Source of the DNA: Humidesulfovibrio mexicanus
GTDB lineage: Bacteria > Desulfobacterota > Desulfovibrionia > Desulfovibrionales > Desulfovibrionaceae
Direction of reading: 5' to 3'
Length of the DNA: 64,000 bases
NCBI RefSeq assembly: GCF_900188225.1
Contig: NZ_FZOC01000002.1
Coordinates: forward strand, 244,310-308,309
In this document: positions 53,237-61,570 of the stretch, piece by piece
Layout of the letters: the number at the start of each line of letters is the position of its first letter
Numbering within the stretch: position 1 is the first letter of the stretch
The notes under the pieces: generated by a model
Seen by the model: only the letters and a program-made list of their open reading frames with translations
What the model was told of the DNA's origin: nothing
Database searches by the model: none
Program-made: the position numbers and the translations under genes

Positions 53237-54304
53237 ATGAAAGCGTTGCATGTGTTGATCGCCGCCGCCCTGTTGTGGGTGGCGCAGCCCCCCTGCGCCA
53301 TGGCGGAAGACATCATGGGGGATCTGCCTTCAAAGGACGGTGCCGAAGCAGGAAAGCCGGTCGGCGAGAAGAACGGAAAGCCTGGCAAAGGGGAGAATTC
53401 GCCCAAGTGCGCCGGTCTGGTGAACATGTCCAACGGCTTGGTCCTGCCTGCGGGCAAGTACTCCTTGAGCCTGAAACATGTTTTCGTGCACAAGGACAAC
53501 CTGTACGACGGCCAGGAAAAAAAGACCGGGAATTACAACGGCAAGTACGAGCGCACCGACCATATTACGACCCTGACCGCCAAGGCCGGGCTTTTCGACA
53601 ACTTTGAGGCCAGGGTGCAGGTCCCCTGGTACAATCGCGAGCAGAAGCAGAAGAGCGGCAACCCCCCCTCGCATTTCGCCACCGTGCACAACGAAGGGCT
53701 CGGAGACATCATCGCCATGGGCCGGTACGCGCTGCTCAACCAGCGCTTGGGCGATCCTTTCAGCCTGGCCGTCGGCGCTGGCCTCAGCATCCCCACGGGC
53801 GACACGGACAAGAGAAGCCCGCAGGGCGGAGCCGGTAGCCACCCCTACATGGGGCCGAACTTCCAGTTGGGCACCGGAACCTGGGATCCCAAATTCGAGC
53901 TGGGGGCCACCAAGATCCTTGGTCGGTCACGGTTCGACTTCCACACCATGTACACCATCTCCGGCGATGGCCCCCACGGCTCGCGCGCGGGCAACGTGTT
54001 CAAGTACGATTTCGGCTACGGCTACGCGCTGAACAAGTATTTCGACGTGGAGCTTGAGGTCAACGGCATCGACCACGAGTCCTGCCGCCACGACCACGAG
54101 TCCACGTTGAACACCGGCGGCCATTTCGTCTTCATCACCCCAGGCGTGCATTGGAAAATTACCGAGAGCTCCCGTCTTGCTCTCGGCGTACCCATCAACG
54201 TGTACCGCAACATGCGCGGCGAAACCCGCACCCCGGACAGGGCGAGCCAGTACGGGCTGTACGAGGACTACCGGATCGTCACCAGCCTTTCCTTCCAGTT
54301 TTAA
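53237..54304 (+). CDS. Outer-membrane beta-barrel transporter-like protein
   Basis: A 355-residue exported protein: signal peptide 1-23 (cut after CAMA), then alternating hydrophobic/hydrophilic strands ending in an aromatic residue (VTSLSFQF), as needed for outer-membrane insertion. It resembles the meta-pathway phenol-degradation / generic transporter barrel family (FEARVQVPWYNRE, GLGDIIAMGRYALLNQ, GAGLSIPTGDTDKRSP). The HESCRHDHES segment is a possible metal ligand cluster. Its place under a Fur-like site and before a binding protein suggests iron or metal-chelate passage; the substrate is unknown. Confidence 0.75.
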   Translation: MKALHVLIAAALLWVAQPPCAMAEDIMGDLPSKDGAEAGKPVGEKNGKPGKGENSPKCAGLVNMSNGLVLPAGKYSLSLKHVFVHKDNLYDGQEKKTGNYNGKYERTDHITTLTAKAGLFDNFEARVQVPWYNREQKQKSGNPPSHFATVHNEGLGDIIAMGRYALLNQRLGDPFSLAVGAGLSIPTGDTDKRSPQGGAGSHPYMGPNFQLGTGTWDPKFELGATKILGRSRFDFHTMYTISGDGPHGSRAGNVFKYDFGYGYALNKYFDVELEVNGIDHESCRHDHESTLNTGGHFVFITPGVHWKITESSRLALGVPINVYRNMRGETRTPDRASQYGLYEDYRIVTSLSFQF

Positions 54305-54322
54305 CCAGCAAGGAGCCCAATT

Positions 54323-55288
54323 ATGAGCATCGTGAACAAGATTTCCGCCCTGGCCCTGCTTGTCGGGTTGCTGTCCCTGTCCGCTTTTGCCCCCGCCTGG
54401 GCCGCAGGACCGCCCAAGGTTCTGGAGCGGCAGAAAGTCGTCATGGTTGGCGACCACTTGGTGGACGTGGCCGCAGCCCTGGGCGTCGCCCCGGAGGCCA
54501 TGGTCATCCGCATGAGCCTGTGGCCCAAGGGCAAGGAGTTGGCGCGGCTTTCCCAGGCGTTGGGCTGCCCGAACAAGGTGACGAACGTGACGCCGGACAG
54601 TCTGCCCAAGGCCATGAAGGCGCGCGGCGTATCCAGGGTGATTGTGGAGAAGTGCGCGAACTTTTGCCTGTACAAGAACATCGACCTGAACAAGGTGGCC
54701 GAACTGGTGCGCTCCGTGCCCGGCGCCACAGTGGAATATGTCGATTTCGACAAGGGCCTGCCTGCCGCCATCGAGGAAGTCGCCGCCAAGCTCGGCAAGG
54801 TCGAGGAGGGCAAGGCGCTCGCGGCCGCGCACGCCGAAAACCTCAAGCAGGCGGAGGCTGCCCTGCCCAAGCAGGCGTTGGGCAAGCGCGTTCTGGTCCT
54901 GAACGGCACCTACGCCATCGCCACAGGCAAGGTATTCATCAACGTCGAGGCCCCTGGCGGCTATTCGGACCAGTACATCCTCTCGCGCCTGGGCTGCGCC
55001 AACGTCGGGAAGGCTCTGATTCCGGATGCCTCGGCCATTTCCAAGGGCCATGCCTCCAACCCCAGGCTCAGCGGCATCAAAGAGGCCAACCCCGACGCCA
55101 TCGTCATGGTGGGCGAGCCGTTCGCCGTGCAGAAGGCCCTGCGTGATGCGCTCAAACGCGACCCGAGCCTGGCCCAGATTCCGGCAATCAAGAACGGCGC
55201 GGTCTACAGCCTGCCCTTCTACGCCAACGCTGGTCTGCTGGAGTACCCCGACATCCTGCGGCAGTGGACCGATGCGCTGAAGAACTAG
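54323..55288 (+). CDS. Periplasmic substrate-binding protein (BtuF/FepB-like), orphan
   Basis: A 321-residue exported protein, signal peptide 1-27 (ending AWA). The two-lobe type III binding fold is indicated by VVMVGDHLVDVAAALG, SRVIVEKCANFCLYKN, a long connecting helix around 150-190, ANPDAIVMVGEPFAVQKALRD and the end SLPFYANAGLLEYPDILRQWTDAL. It lies 18 bp after the barrel gene and ends at a terminator, with no permease or ATPase nearby. It may share the FecCD system found 5 kb downstream, or deliver substrate to an unlinked transporter. Confidence 0.8.
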   Translation: MSIVNKISALALLVGLLSLSAFAPAWAAGPPKVLERQKVVMVGDHLVDVAAALGVAPEAMVIRMSLWPKGKELARLSQALGCPNKVTNVTPDSLPKAMKARGVSRVIVEKCANFCLYKNIDLNKVAELVRSVPGATVEYVDFDKGLPAAIEEVAAKLGKVEEGKALAAAHAENLKQAEAALPKQALGKRVLVLNGTYAIATGKVFINVEAPGGYSDQYILSRLGCANVGKALIPDASAISKGHASNPRLSGIKEANPDAIVMVGEPFAVQKALRDALKRDPSLAQIPAIKNGAVYSLPFYANAGLLEYPDILRQWTDALKN

Positions 55289-55309
55289 TAGACAACGCCC
55301 CCCGTCGCA

Positions 55310-55353
55310 GCGGGGCCGGAGCGGGTTCGCGTCCGTTCCGGCCCCGCGTTTTT
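55310..55353 (+). terminator. Intrinsic terminator after the binding protein gene
   Basis: GCGGGGCCGGA pairs with TCCGGCCCCGC (arms about 55310-55320 and 55337-55347), with a partly paired inner loop, followed closely by five T. Confidence 0.9.
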
Positions 55354-55377
55354 GCGGTCTGGACCATCCGCGACCGG

Positions 55378-55551
55378 ATGCACGCCCAGCGCATGGGCAT
55401 GTACATTTCCGCCTTCCACCAGCACCCGGAAGGCGTGCTGCTCGGCTTCGTCCACTTTCAGCGTGAATCCATCGAGGCCGGGAAGCAGCTGAAAAAGGCC
55501 CGCATAACCATTCCGTCAAGGCCAGGGACTCCCAACTCCCCAGGCAATTAG
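55378..55551 (+). CDS. Possible small protein before the polyferredoxin gene
   Basis: A 57-codon frame starting MHAQRMGMYISAFHQHPEGVLLGFVHFQ. Codons end mostly in G or C, like real genes here, but no ribosome site precedes ATG 55378 and the frame begins just after a terminator. It could be a small gene, or the remnant of a longer one. No family was recognised. Confidence 0.3.
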   Translation: MHAQRMGMYISAFHQHPEGVLLGFVHFQRESIEAGKQLKKARITIPSRPGTPNSPGN

Positions 55552-55564
55552 GGGAACACACGAC

Positions 55565-56974
55565 ATGAACGGACTGCTTCTGGCGGTATTCCGCCACCGG
55601 CTCTATCCCCGGCTCATCCAGGCCGCAGGCCTTCTCATCTACCTCGGGCTCATCTGGTTCGCCCTGGGTGTGTTCACCCCCCAGGGCATGCCCCCCAAGG
55701 CCTTTGCCCAAAAACACATCGTCACCCTGCTGCTATGGGGGGGCTGGTTGCCGCTGACCATTCTCGCCACGGTGTTCCTGGGCAGAATATGGTGTTCCAT
55801 CTGCCCGTTGGAACTGGTGAACAGGCTGGGTGATCGGCTGGGGCGGACGGTGTTTGGCAAACGTGCTTCCCTCCCCGCCGCCCTCCGGGGCGGAATGGTT
55901 TCGGCGCTGCTGTACAGCGGCCTGTTGGTGGTGACGGTCTCCAGCAAGTTCATCGCCGTGCCCCACAACGCGGCCGTGCTTCTCAGCCTGCTGCTGCTGG
56001 CGGCGCTGGCCACGGGCTTCGCCTTCGGGGGCCGGGCCTTCTGCACGGCCATCTGCCCCGCGTCCATGCTGTTCCGGCTGTTCGGCAGAAGGGGCATGCT
56101 GGCGCTACGCGTCGAGGCGGCCAAAGCCCCCCCTGCCGGAGACGCGCGCGCGTCGTCCGCACGGGGCCGTTGCCCCGCCAACCTGGATCCCGCCAGACTC
56201 GGCGACTCGTCGCCGTGCACGCTGTGCGCCCAGTGCCTCAAGACCGGCAATGGTCAGGACGTTCGTCTGACGCGCGCCATGCCTTCGACTCCGGACGACA
56301 ACTGGGAGGACTACGGCTGGGCGGCCACGGTGTTCGCCTTCTTCTTCACCGGATTTGCGCTGAACGAACTATTCCAGAACTGGAACACGGGCGGGCGGCA
56401 CTATTGGCGCATCCCCTCGGAATTCGCCGGCCTATTTGGGATCGACCCGGCCTCTGGAATGGTGGCGGCGCTCTGGTCCATGCTCTTCGTGCCCGCAGCG
56501 CTCTGGCTGCTCATCGGTCTGGCTGGTCGGCTTTCCGGCGTGGGTGCCTCGGTGAAGGAGGTCTGGAAGCGGCTGACACTGCCGTTGGTCAGCGCCCTGG
56601 TCGCCTCTCAGGTGGTGCGCGCCGTGACGAAATCCTCGCAATGGCTGGCCGGGCTGCCTGGCGCCTTTGAGGCGTGGACAGGGAGGCTTGCCTCCACCCC
56701 CTGGCCCTTCCCGTCCATCGCCGCAGCCTCCACAACTGGCGGCATGGGGAAGGCGCAGGGCCTGGCGCAGGGAGCGCAGGGCAAGGGCATGGCCTTGGGC
56801 CTGCTTTCGCAGCCGGTGCTGTTGGTCGTCACCCTGGCCGTCGCCGTTCTTTTCCTGTGGTTCGCCTACTGCGAGGCGAAGGCCTTGCGGCGGCATGGGC
56901 GAGGGGTGGCCGCCCTTTCACTCGTTTTGTCAGTGCTGTTCCTCGGGCTGCTGGTGCTTTCGCGTCTGGTGTAG
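55565..56974 (+). CDS. Polytopic 4Fe-4S membrane protein (NapH/NosR-like polyferredoxin)
   Basis: A 469-residue inner-membrane protein with about eight or nine hydrophobic helices. Cysteine motifs typical of NapH, NosR and CcoG proteins are RIWCSICPLE (about residue 78), GGRAFCTAICPASM (about 163) and CTLCAQCLKTG (about 220). It probably carries electrons across or along the membrane, perhaps to reduce Fe(III) or a periplasmic metal centre given the iron genes upstream. The cluster count is unclear because the third motif lacks a full CxxxCP. AGGGGAA precedes the ATG. It converges with the ABC permease gene, 10 bp gap. Confidence 0.8.
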   Translation: MNGLLLAVFRHRLYPRLIQAAGLLIYLGLIWFALGVFTPQGMPPKAFAQKHIVTLLLWGGWLPLTILATVFLGRIWCSICPLELVNRLGDRLGRTVFGKRASLPAALRGGMVSALLYSGLLVVTVSSKFIAVPHNAAVLLSLLLLAALATGFAFGGRAFCTAICPASMLFRLFGRRGMLALRVEAAKAPPAGDARASSARGRCPANLDPARLGDSSPCTLCAQCLKTGNGQDVRLTRAMPSTPDDNWEDYGWAATVFAFFFTGFALNELFQNWNTGGRHYWRIPSEFAGLFGIDPASGMVAALWSMLFVPAALWLLIGLAGRLSGVGASVKEVWKRLTLPLVSALVASQVVRAVTKSSQWLAGLPGAFEAWTGRLASTPWPFPSIAAASTTGGMGKAQGLAQGAQGKGMALGLLSQPVLLVVTLAVAVLFLWFAYCEAKALRRHGRGVAALSLVLSVLFLGLLVLSRLV

Positions 56975-56984
56975 CGTCCCCCGG

Positions 56985-57722
56985 TCAGACAATCCACTTA
57001 CGCTTGATGTTCCTCAGGCTTCCCAGGAACAGGGCGATGCAGAAGGCGACGAGCATGGCCAGGTCCAGCAGGCAGGGCATGGCGTTGCCCCCGTGCACCG
57101 CGCCGCGCAGGGCATCGGCGCCATACGTCAGCGGCAGCGCGTAAGACAGCGGCTGCAGCAGGACAGGCAGCTTTTCCACCGGAAAGAACAGCCCGCACAG
57201 GAAGACCATGGGAAAGCGGAAGAAGTTGGAGAAGGTCTGGGCCTCGAAGACTTCGCTTACGGCGACCGCCACAAACAGTCCCAGGAACGCCGAGACCATG
57301 GCCAGAAGCGCCACCGTGGGCGCGAACAGCAGCCAGTTCACCCGTGGGAGTTCGGAGAACGCCCAGGCCAGCAGCAGGGGGACGAAGGCGTTGGCGATGC
57401 CGAAGAGGATGGCCCCGGCCGTTTTTGCCAGCATGAGCAGTTCCAGCGGGATGGGAGCCAGCAGCAGCCGCTCGAAGGAGCGGCTCTTTTTTTCAAAGGT
57501 TACGGTGACGGCCAGCATGGACGAGGTGCCGAACAGCACCGACAGGGCCACCACGCCGGGCAGCAGGGCCGGTATGGCCTCCATGCCGGTGCCGGAGCGG
57601 ATGAAGAACATGCTTGTCCAGGCCAGCGGGAACACAAGCCCCCAGCTGATGTTGGGCGGCTTCACATAATAGGTGCGCATGTCCTTGAGCAGGATGTTCC
57701 AGAAGGCGATCCAGTGTTTCAT
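56985..57722 (-). CDS. ABC-2 type transporter permease
   Basis: A 245-residue permease of the ABC-2 exporter family with six hydrophobic helices. The start MKHWIAFWNILLKDMRTYYVKP is the usual amphipathic entry. The conserved ABC-2 end-region block is visible as FSNFFRFPMVFLCGLFFPVEKLPVLLQPLSYALPLTYGADALR. It overlaps the ATPase gene by 4 bases. With the ATPase it forms a half-size exporter under ArsR control; the cargo is unknown. Confidence 0.9.
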   Translation of the reverse strand: MKHWIAFWNILLKDMRTYYVKPPNISWGLVFPLAWTSMFFIRSGTGMEAIPALLPGVVALSVLFGTSSMLAVTVTFEKKSRSFERLLLAPIPLELLMLAKTAGAILFGIANAFVPLLLAWAFSELPRVNWLLFAPTVALLAMVSAFLGLFVAVAVSEVFEAQTFSNFFRFPMVFLCGLFFPVEKLPVLLQPLSYALPLTYGADALRGAVHGGNAMPCLLDLAMLVAFCIALFLGSLRNIKRKWIV

Positions 57723-58693
57723 GCGCGGCCTCCGGTTTTGCCCTTTTCCTGCTGCATGGCCTGGGCGCCGATGCCGGTGATGTCCACAAAGATATCCTCC
57801 AGCGTTGGACGCATCCGCCTGGCTTCCAAAACCTCCGCCCCGCGATCCTCCAGATGGCGCACCAGCGGCCCCACGGGCACAGGCCCGTCGGCTTCGATAT
57901 GCAGCATTCCGTCGAGCAGGCGGATGGTGAATTCGGGGAAGGACTGTCGCAAGGCTTCTGCATGGCTGTCCAGCCTGCCTTCGGCGGTTATGCGCAGCAT
58001 ATGCTTGGACCGGACCGGCTGGAGCAGGTTCTCCACGCTGTCCATGCGCAGCACCCGCCCCCCGACGATGAAGGCGATGCGGCCGCAGAGCCTTTCGGCT
58101 TCCTCGATGTAGTGCGTGGTGAGGAAGATGGTCGTGCCGGTGGCGTTCAGCTCCGTTATCAAGGCGCGGATGTGGCGCACGCTGCCCAGGTCGATTCCCG
58201 TGGTGGGTTCGTCCAGGAACAGGATGGGCGGGCGGTGGATGATTCCGGCCGCGAGGGTGAGCTTGCGTTTCATGCCCTTGGAATAGCCGCCGAACTTGCG
58301 GTCCGCCGCCTGCTCCAGGGCAAAGGCCTTGAGCAGCTCTCTCGCGCGCGCTACCCGCTCCGGCTTGCGCAGTCCGTACAGCGCCGCGCAGAAGCAGAGG
58401 TTTTCAAAGCCCGTCAGCTCCGTGTACAGGTTGCTCTCGTCGGGAACCACGCCGATGAGCCGCTGGGCTGCTCTCGGCCTTTGGGCGCAGTCCACCCCGT
58501 CGATGCGGATCTCTCCGCTGTCTATCCTGGCCAGTCCCGTGAGCGCGTTGATGGTGGTGGATTTCCCCGCGCCGTTGGGCCCCAGGAATCCGAACACTTC
58601 GCCCCGGTTCACCTCGAAGCTTACCCCCTTGAGGGCCTCGACCTGGCCGAAGCGTTTGCGCAAATCCCTGGCGGAAATGATGGGGTCCGTCAT
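57719..58693 (-). CDS. ABC exporter ATP-binding protein
   Basis: A 324-residue ATPase of the CcmA/NatA/drug-exporter group. Walker A is GPNGAGKST, the Q-loop region VVPDESNLY, the signature is YSKGMKRKL (SKGM in place of LSGGQ), Walker B LFLDEPTTGID and H-loop TTHYIEEAE. The last about 90 residues form the C-terminal domain common in DrrA/NatA types. The start at 58693 overlaps the arsR stop by 4 bases, so arsR, ATPase and permease are translated as one coupled unit. Confidence 0.93.
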   Translation of the reverse strand: MTDPIISARDLRKRFGQVEALKGVSFEVNRGEVFGFLGPNGAGKSTTINALTGLARIDSGEIRIDGVDCAQRPRAAQRLIGVVPDESNLYTELTGFENLCFCAALYGLRKPERVARARELLKAFALEQAADRKFGGYSKGMKRKLTLAAGIIHRPPILFLDEPTTGIDLGSVRHIRALITELNATGTTIFLTTHYIEEAERLCGRIAFIVGGRVLRMDSVENLLQPVRSKHMLRITAEGRLDSHAEALRQSFPEFTIRLLDGMLHIEADGPVPVGPLVRHLEDRGAEVLEARRMRPTLEDIFVDITGIGAQAMQQEKGKTGGRA

Positions 58694-59013
58694 TCTGCGC
58701 GCTCCTGGCCGGGAATGTAGCGCTCCAGCGCGATCTTCCGCGGGGTCATGAGGTGGTGCAGCAGCTCGTCGCATTGGCGCAGGGCTTCGGCGTTCACGCG
58801 GTAGTGCATGTGCAGGCCGCGCCGTTCTGGCGCGACGAGGCCTGCCTCGCGCAGGACCCGCAGATGCTGCGACACGGCGGCCGCGCTGATGCCCAGCCTC
58901 CGGGCCAGGGCGTTTACACAGAGCTGATGGTCGTGGAGCAGGCGCACCATGCGCACCCGGCTCTCCACGGACAAGGCCTTGAAGATGGCGGCAAGACGTG
59001 TGGAATCGGACAT
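58690..59013 (-). CDS. ArsR-family winged-helix repressor
   Basis: A 107-residue transcriptional repressor. The winged helix is seen in TRLAAIFKALSVESRVRMVRLLHD, LCVNALARRLGISAAAVSQHLRVLREAGLV and the wing PERRGLHMHYRVN. There is no ELCVC-type metal motif; only one Cys (in LCVN) lies near helix 3, so the signal may not be a metal. The start at 59013 has GAGG 6 bases upstream. It probably represses its own operon, arsR plus the ABC exporter, by binding the dyad at 59027-59050. Confidence 0.92.
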   Translation of the reverse strand: MSDSTRLAAIFKALSVESRVRMVRLLHDHQLCVNALARRLGISAAAVSQHLRVLREAGLVAPERRGLHMHYRVNAEALRQCDELLHHLMTPRKIALERYIPGQERAE

Positions 59014-59026
59014 GGCTGCCTCACTC

Positions 59027-59050
59027 TTAAGCATCTGCGCGGATACTTAA
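59027..59050 (-). promoter_or_regulatory. ArsR-type operator
   Basis: TTAAGCATC (59027-59035) and GATACTTAA (59042-59050) form an inverted repeat with 8 of 9 positions matching around a 6-base centre. It lies immediately upstream of the arsR start codon, where an autorepressor would act. Confidence 0.65.
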
Positions 59051-59132
59051 TCAGTCGGCGAAGAATGTCAACAGAACGCCTGTGCGCCGCAGGCCCACGG
59101 CGCAGGGGAACGTGGGCCCGGACCGACGGCGG

Positions 59133-59738
59133 CTACCTCTTTTGTTCCACCGCCTCGAAGCAGGGAATGCACAGGGTGCGGCCTTGAAAGCGTCGCGTGC
59201 GCGACTCCATGACCCGCTCGCCGCAGGTGTCGCAAACCAGGCTCTCAAGAATGCTGGGTGGGCGGGGCGGAAGGGACTCCAATTTGGTGATGTCAAACAT
59301 GTCCTCAAGCTCCATGGCCATGAAGCTGCGCTGCATCTGTTTGCGCAGATCAAGCAGCTCCTGGCGTTCGGCGTCCGTGGCCCTGCCGTCGATGTCCTTG
59401 CGCATGAGCGGGACCATGTGCTCGTCCATGCCCCGGCGCGACTGGGGCCGCAGCACGGCCCGGAACCCCGGACCGCCCCGGCGGTGGAAGGTGAAGGCCA
59501 TCTTGCCCAGGTCGCGGAAGACGAGGTTGCCCTTGCCCACCGTGCAGTTGGTCAGCATCATGATGGCGTCCACACCGCACATGTCGGTTTCGCACACGGC
59601 CACCAGGTCCGGCCCGGCCGGGCCGAGTTCGCGCAGGGCCAGTTCCGCGGCGCGGATTCCGATGGCCAGCCCGGGACATTCGTGACCATGGAAGGCGATG
59701 CAGGCGCTGATCTGCTCCGGGGATATCATGCAGGGCAT
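59133..59738 (-). CDS. FmdE family protein with C-terminal zinc ribbon
   Basis: A 201-residue cytoplasmic protein. The FmdE domain (residues about 5-140) has CIAFHGHECPGLAIGIRAAE with His and Cys ligands, then CETDMCGVDAI and NCTVGKGNLVFRDLGKMAF. A C-terminal zinc ribbon follows (CDTCGE and CIPCF). FmdE was first named for a protein accompanying formylmethanofuran dehydrogenase; in sulfate reducers such proteins often sit beside metal or metallophore importers, as here. The gene begins 3 bp after the ATPase gene of the FecCD-type importer. A metal-handling role is inferred. Confidence 0.85.
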   Translation of the reverse strand: MPCMISPEQISACIAFHGHECPGLAIGIRAAELALRELGPAGPDLVAVCETDMCGVDAIMMLTNCTVGKGNLVFRDLGKMAFTFHRRGGPGFRAVLRPQSRRGMDEHMVPLMRKDIDGRATDAERQELLDLRKQMQRSFMAMELEDMFDITKLESLPPRPPSILESLVCDTCGERVMESRTRRFQGRTLCIPCFEAVEQKR

Positions 59739-59741
59739 GTG

Positions 59742-60503
59742 TCATTCCTCCGTAATGGGGACAACGATGGGGTGTCCGTTGATCTGGTGGATTTGAACCG
59801 GCAGGCCGTAGACTTCGCGCACGGTTTCGGCCTGCACTTCGGCCGGGGGCGCGGCGGCAACGATGCGGCCGTTTTTGAGAAAGACCAACTGGTTGGCGAA
59901 GCGCAGGGCGGTGTTCAGGTCGTGCAGGGTCATGACCACGGCCATGTGGTGCTGCCGGGCCACATGGCCGATGAGCCTGAGGATCTCCACCTGATTGCGC
60001 AAATCAAGCGCGCTGGTGGGCTCGTCGAAAAGCAGCAGCCGGGGCTCCTGCACCAGGGCGCGCGCAATGGCCACCTTTTGCAGCTCCCCGCCGGAAAGCT
60101 GGTCCAGGTGCCGCAGCCGCAGGGGCTCCAGGCGCAAGTGCCCGATGGCCGCTTCCACCACTCCCAGGTCATGCGCGTCTGGTCGCCAGCGTAAATGCGG
60201 CTTGCGGCCCAGCAGCACCGCATCGAAAACGGTCAGGCGCGGGGCCTCGGTGCGTTGCGGCACGTAGCCCACCGCCTTGGCCACGGCGGTCGGGGCCAGG
60301 CGCAGCACGTCCGCTCCCTCCACCAGCACCGCCCCGTGGCTGGGCCTGTGGATGGCGTTGACGCATCGGAGCAGCGTGGATTTTCCCACGCCGTTCGGGC
60401 CCAGCACGGCCAGAATCTGGCCGGGCGCCACGCAAAAATCCACGCCCTGCAAGACCTCGCGGCTGGCGTAGGAGAATCGCAGGCCCGCAACCTCAAGGAT
60501 CAT
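59742..60503 (-). CDS. FecE/BtuD-type ABC importer ATP-binding protein
   Basis: A 253-residue ATPase for a siderophore/cobalamin/metal-chelate importer. Walker A is GPNGVGKST, the Q-loop is VPQRTEAP, the signature LSGGELQKV, Walker B LLLFDEPTSALD and H-loop TLHDLNTALRFA. The start at 60503 overlaps the permease stop by 4 bases. The open frame runs much further upstream in the opposite phase of the permease gene, but that part is an overlap artefact. It acts with the permease and binding protein encoded upstream. Confidence 0.94.
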   Translation of the reverse strand: MILEVAGLRFSYASREVLQGVDFCVAPGQILAVLGPNGVGKSTLLRCVNAIHRPSHGAVLVEGADVLRLAPTAVAKAVGYVPQRTEAPRLTVFDAVLLGRKPHLRWRPDAHDLGVVEAAIGHLRLEPLRLRHLDQLSGGELQKVAIARALVQEPRLLLFDEPTSALDLRNQVEILRLIGHVARQHHMAVVMTLHDLNTALRFANQLVFLKNGRIVAAAPPAEVQAETVREVYGLPVQIHQINGHPIVVPITEE

Positions 60504-61570
60504 GCGCGCCGCCCCCGCAAAATGAGCACGAAAAACGCCGGAGCGCCGAGGAACGCCGTGAGCACGGACACCGGCAGCAGCTTGGGGGCCAGCAGCAGGC
60601 GGGCGGCGGTATCGGCGGCGAGAAGCAGCAGCGCGCCCCCTACGGCGGTTGCGGGAAGCAGGAAGCGGTGGTCCGCGCCGACAACCCGTCTGACCAGATG
60701 CGGGGTCACCAGTCCGACGAAGCCGATGACCCCCAGGAAGGAGATGATCACCGCCGTCACAAGGGCGGCCACCAGCATCCCCGCGAAGCGCACGCGGTCC
60801 ACGGCCACGCCAAGGCCCCGCGCGGTCTCGTCCCCGGCGTCCACGGCGTTGTAATTCCATGCGTTCAACAGGAAGTACGCCGTCGCGGCAAGGGTCACCC
60901 CCGCAAGGATGCCCACCTGAATCCAGTCGGCGCGCGCCGTGTCGCCGAAGGTCCAGAAGACCATCGCGGCCAGTTGGGTGTCGTCGGCCATGTACTGCAG
61001 AAACATGGTGCCCGCAGTGAACAGGGCGCCCAAGGCCACGCCCGAGAGCACCAGCACCTCCGGCGTGGCGCCGCGCGCCCGCGCCAGCAGCAAAATCACC
61101 AGGGAGGCGGCCAGGCTGGAGCAGAACGCCGCGCCCACCACCAGCATGGGCTGGGTGAGCAGCGTGGCTCCTCCGCTGCTGGCGGTCATGCGGCCATCCC
61201 CCAGAACCAGCACGGCCACGGCCGCCCCAAAGGCGGCGGCGTGCGAAATGCCCAGGGTGAAGGGCGAACCCAGAGGATTGCGCAGCACCGACTGCATGGC
61301 CGCGCCGCACAGCGCCAGCCCCGCCCCCGCGGCCACCGCGGCCAGAGCCTGCGGCAGCCGGATGTTCCAAATGATGAGCCGGGCGCGTTCGTTGTCCGCC
61401 TGGCCCACAAGCGCGCGGAGCACGCCGCCCACGGAAAGATCCGCCGCGCCAAGCCCCAGGGACAGGGCGAGCAGGGCGGCCGTGCATACGCCCAGCACCG
61501 TGATGAAGGCGACCTTGCGCCCGATGTAGCGGGCGTATTCCGGCGATGGCTTGGCCTGGACGAAATGCAT
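60500..61570 (-). CDS. FecCD-type ABC importer permease
   Basis: A 356-residue inner-membrane permease of the FecCD/BtuC family, about ten helices. Family landmarks are IRLPQALAAVAAGAGLALCGAAMQSVLRNPLGSPFTLGIS, the mid-region GVALGALFTAGTMFLQY, the cytoplasmic RARGLGVAVDRVR-like loop and VGFVGLVTPHLVRRVVGADHR near the ATPase contact. It starts right after the binding-protein stop codon and overlaps the ATPase gene by 4 bases. Confidence 0.94.
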   Translation of the reverse strand: MHFVQAKPSPEYARYIGRKVAFITVLGVCTAALLALSLGLGAADLSVGGVLRALVGQADNERARLIIWNIRLPQALAAVAAGAGLALCGAAMQSVLRNPLGSPFTLGISHAAAFGAAVAVLVLGDGRMTASSGGATLLTQPMLVVGAAFCSSLAASLVILLLARARGATPEVLVLSGVALGALFTAGTMFLQYMADDTQLAAMVFWTFGDTARADWIQVGILAGVTLAATAYFLLNAWNYNAVDAGDETARGLGVAVDRVRFAGMLVAALVTAVIISFLGVIGFVGLVTPHLVRRVVGADHRFLLPATAVGGALLLLAADTAARLLLAPKLLPVSVLTAFLGAPAFFVLILRGRRA

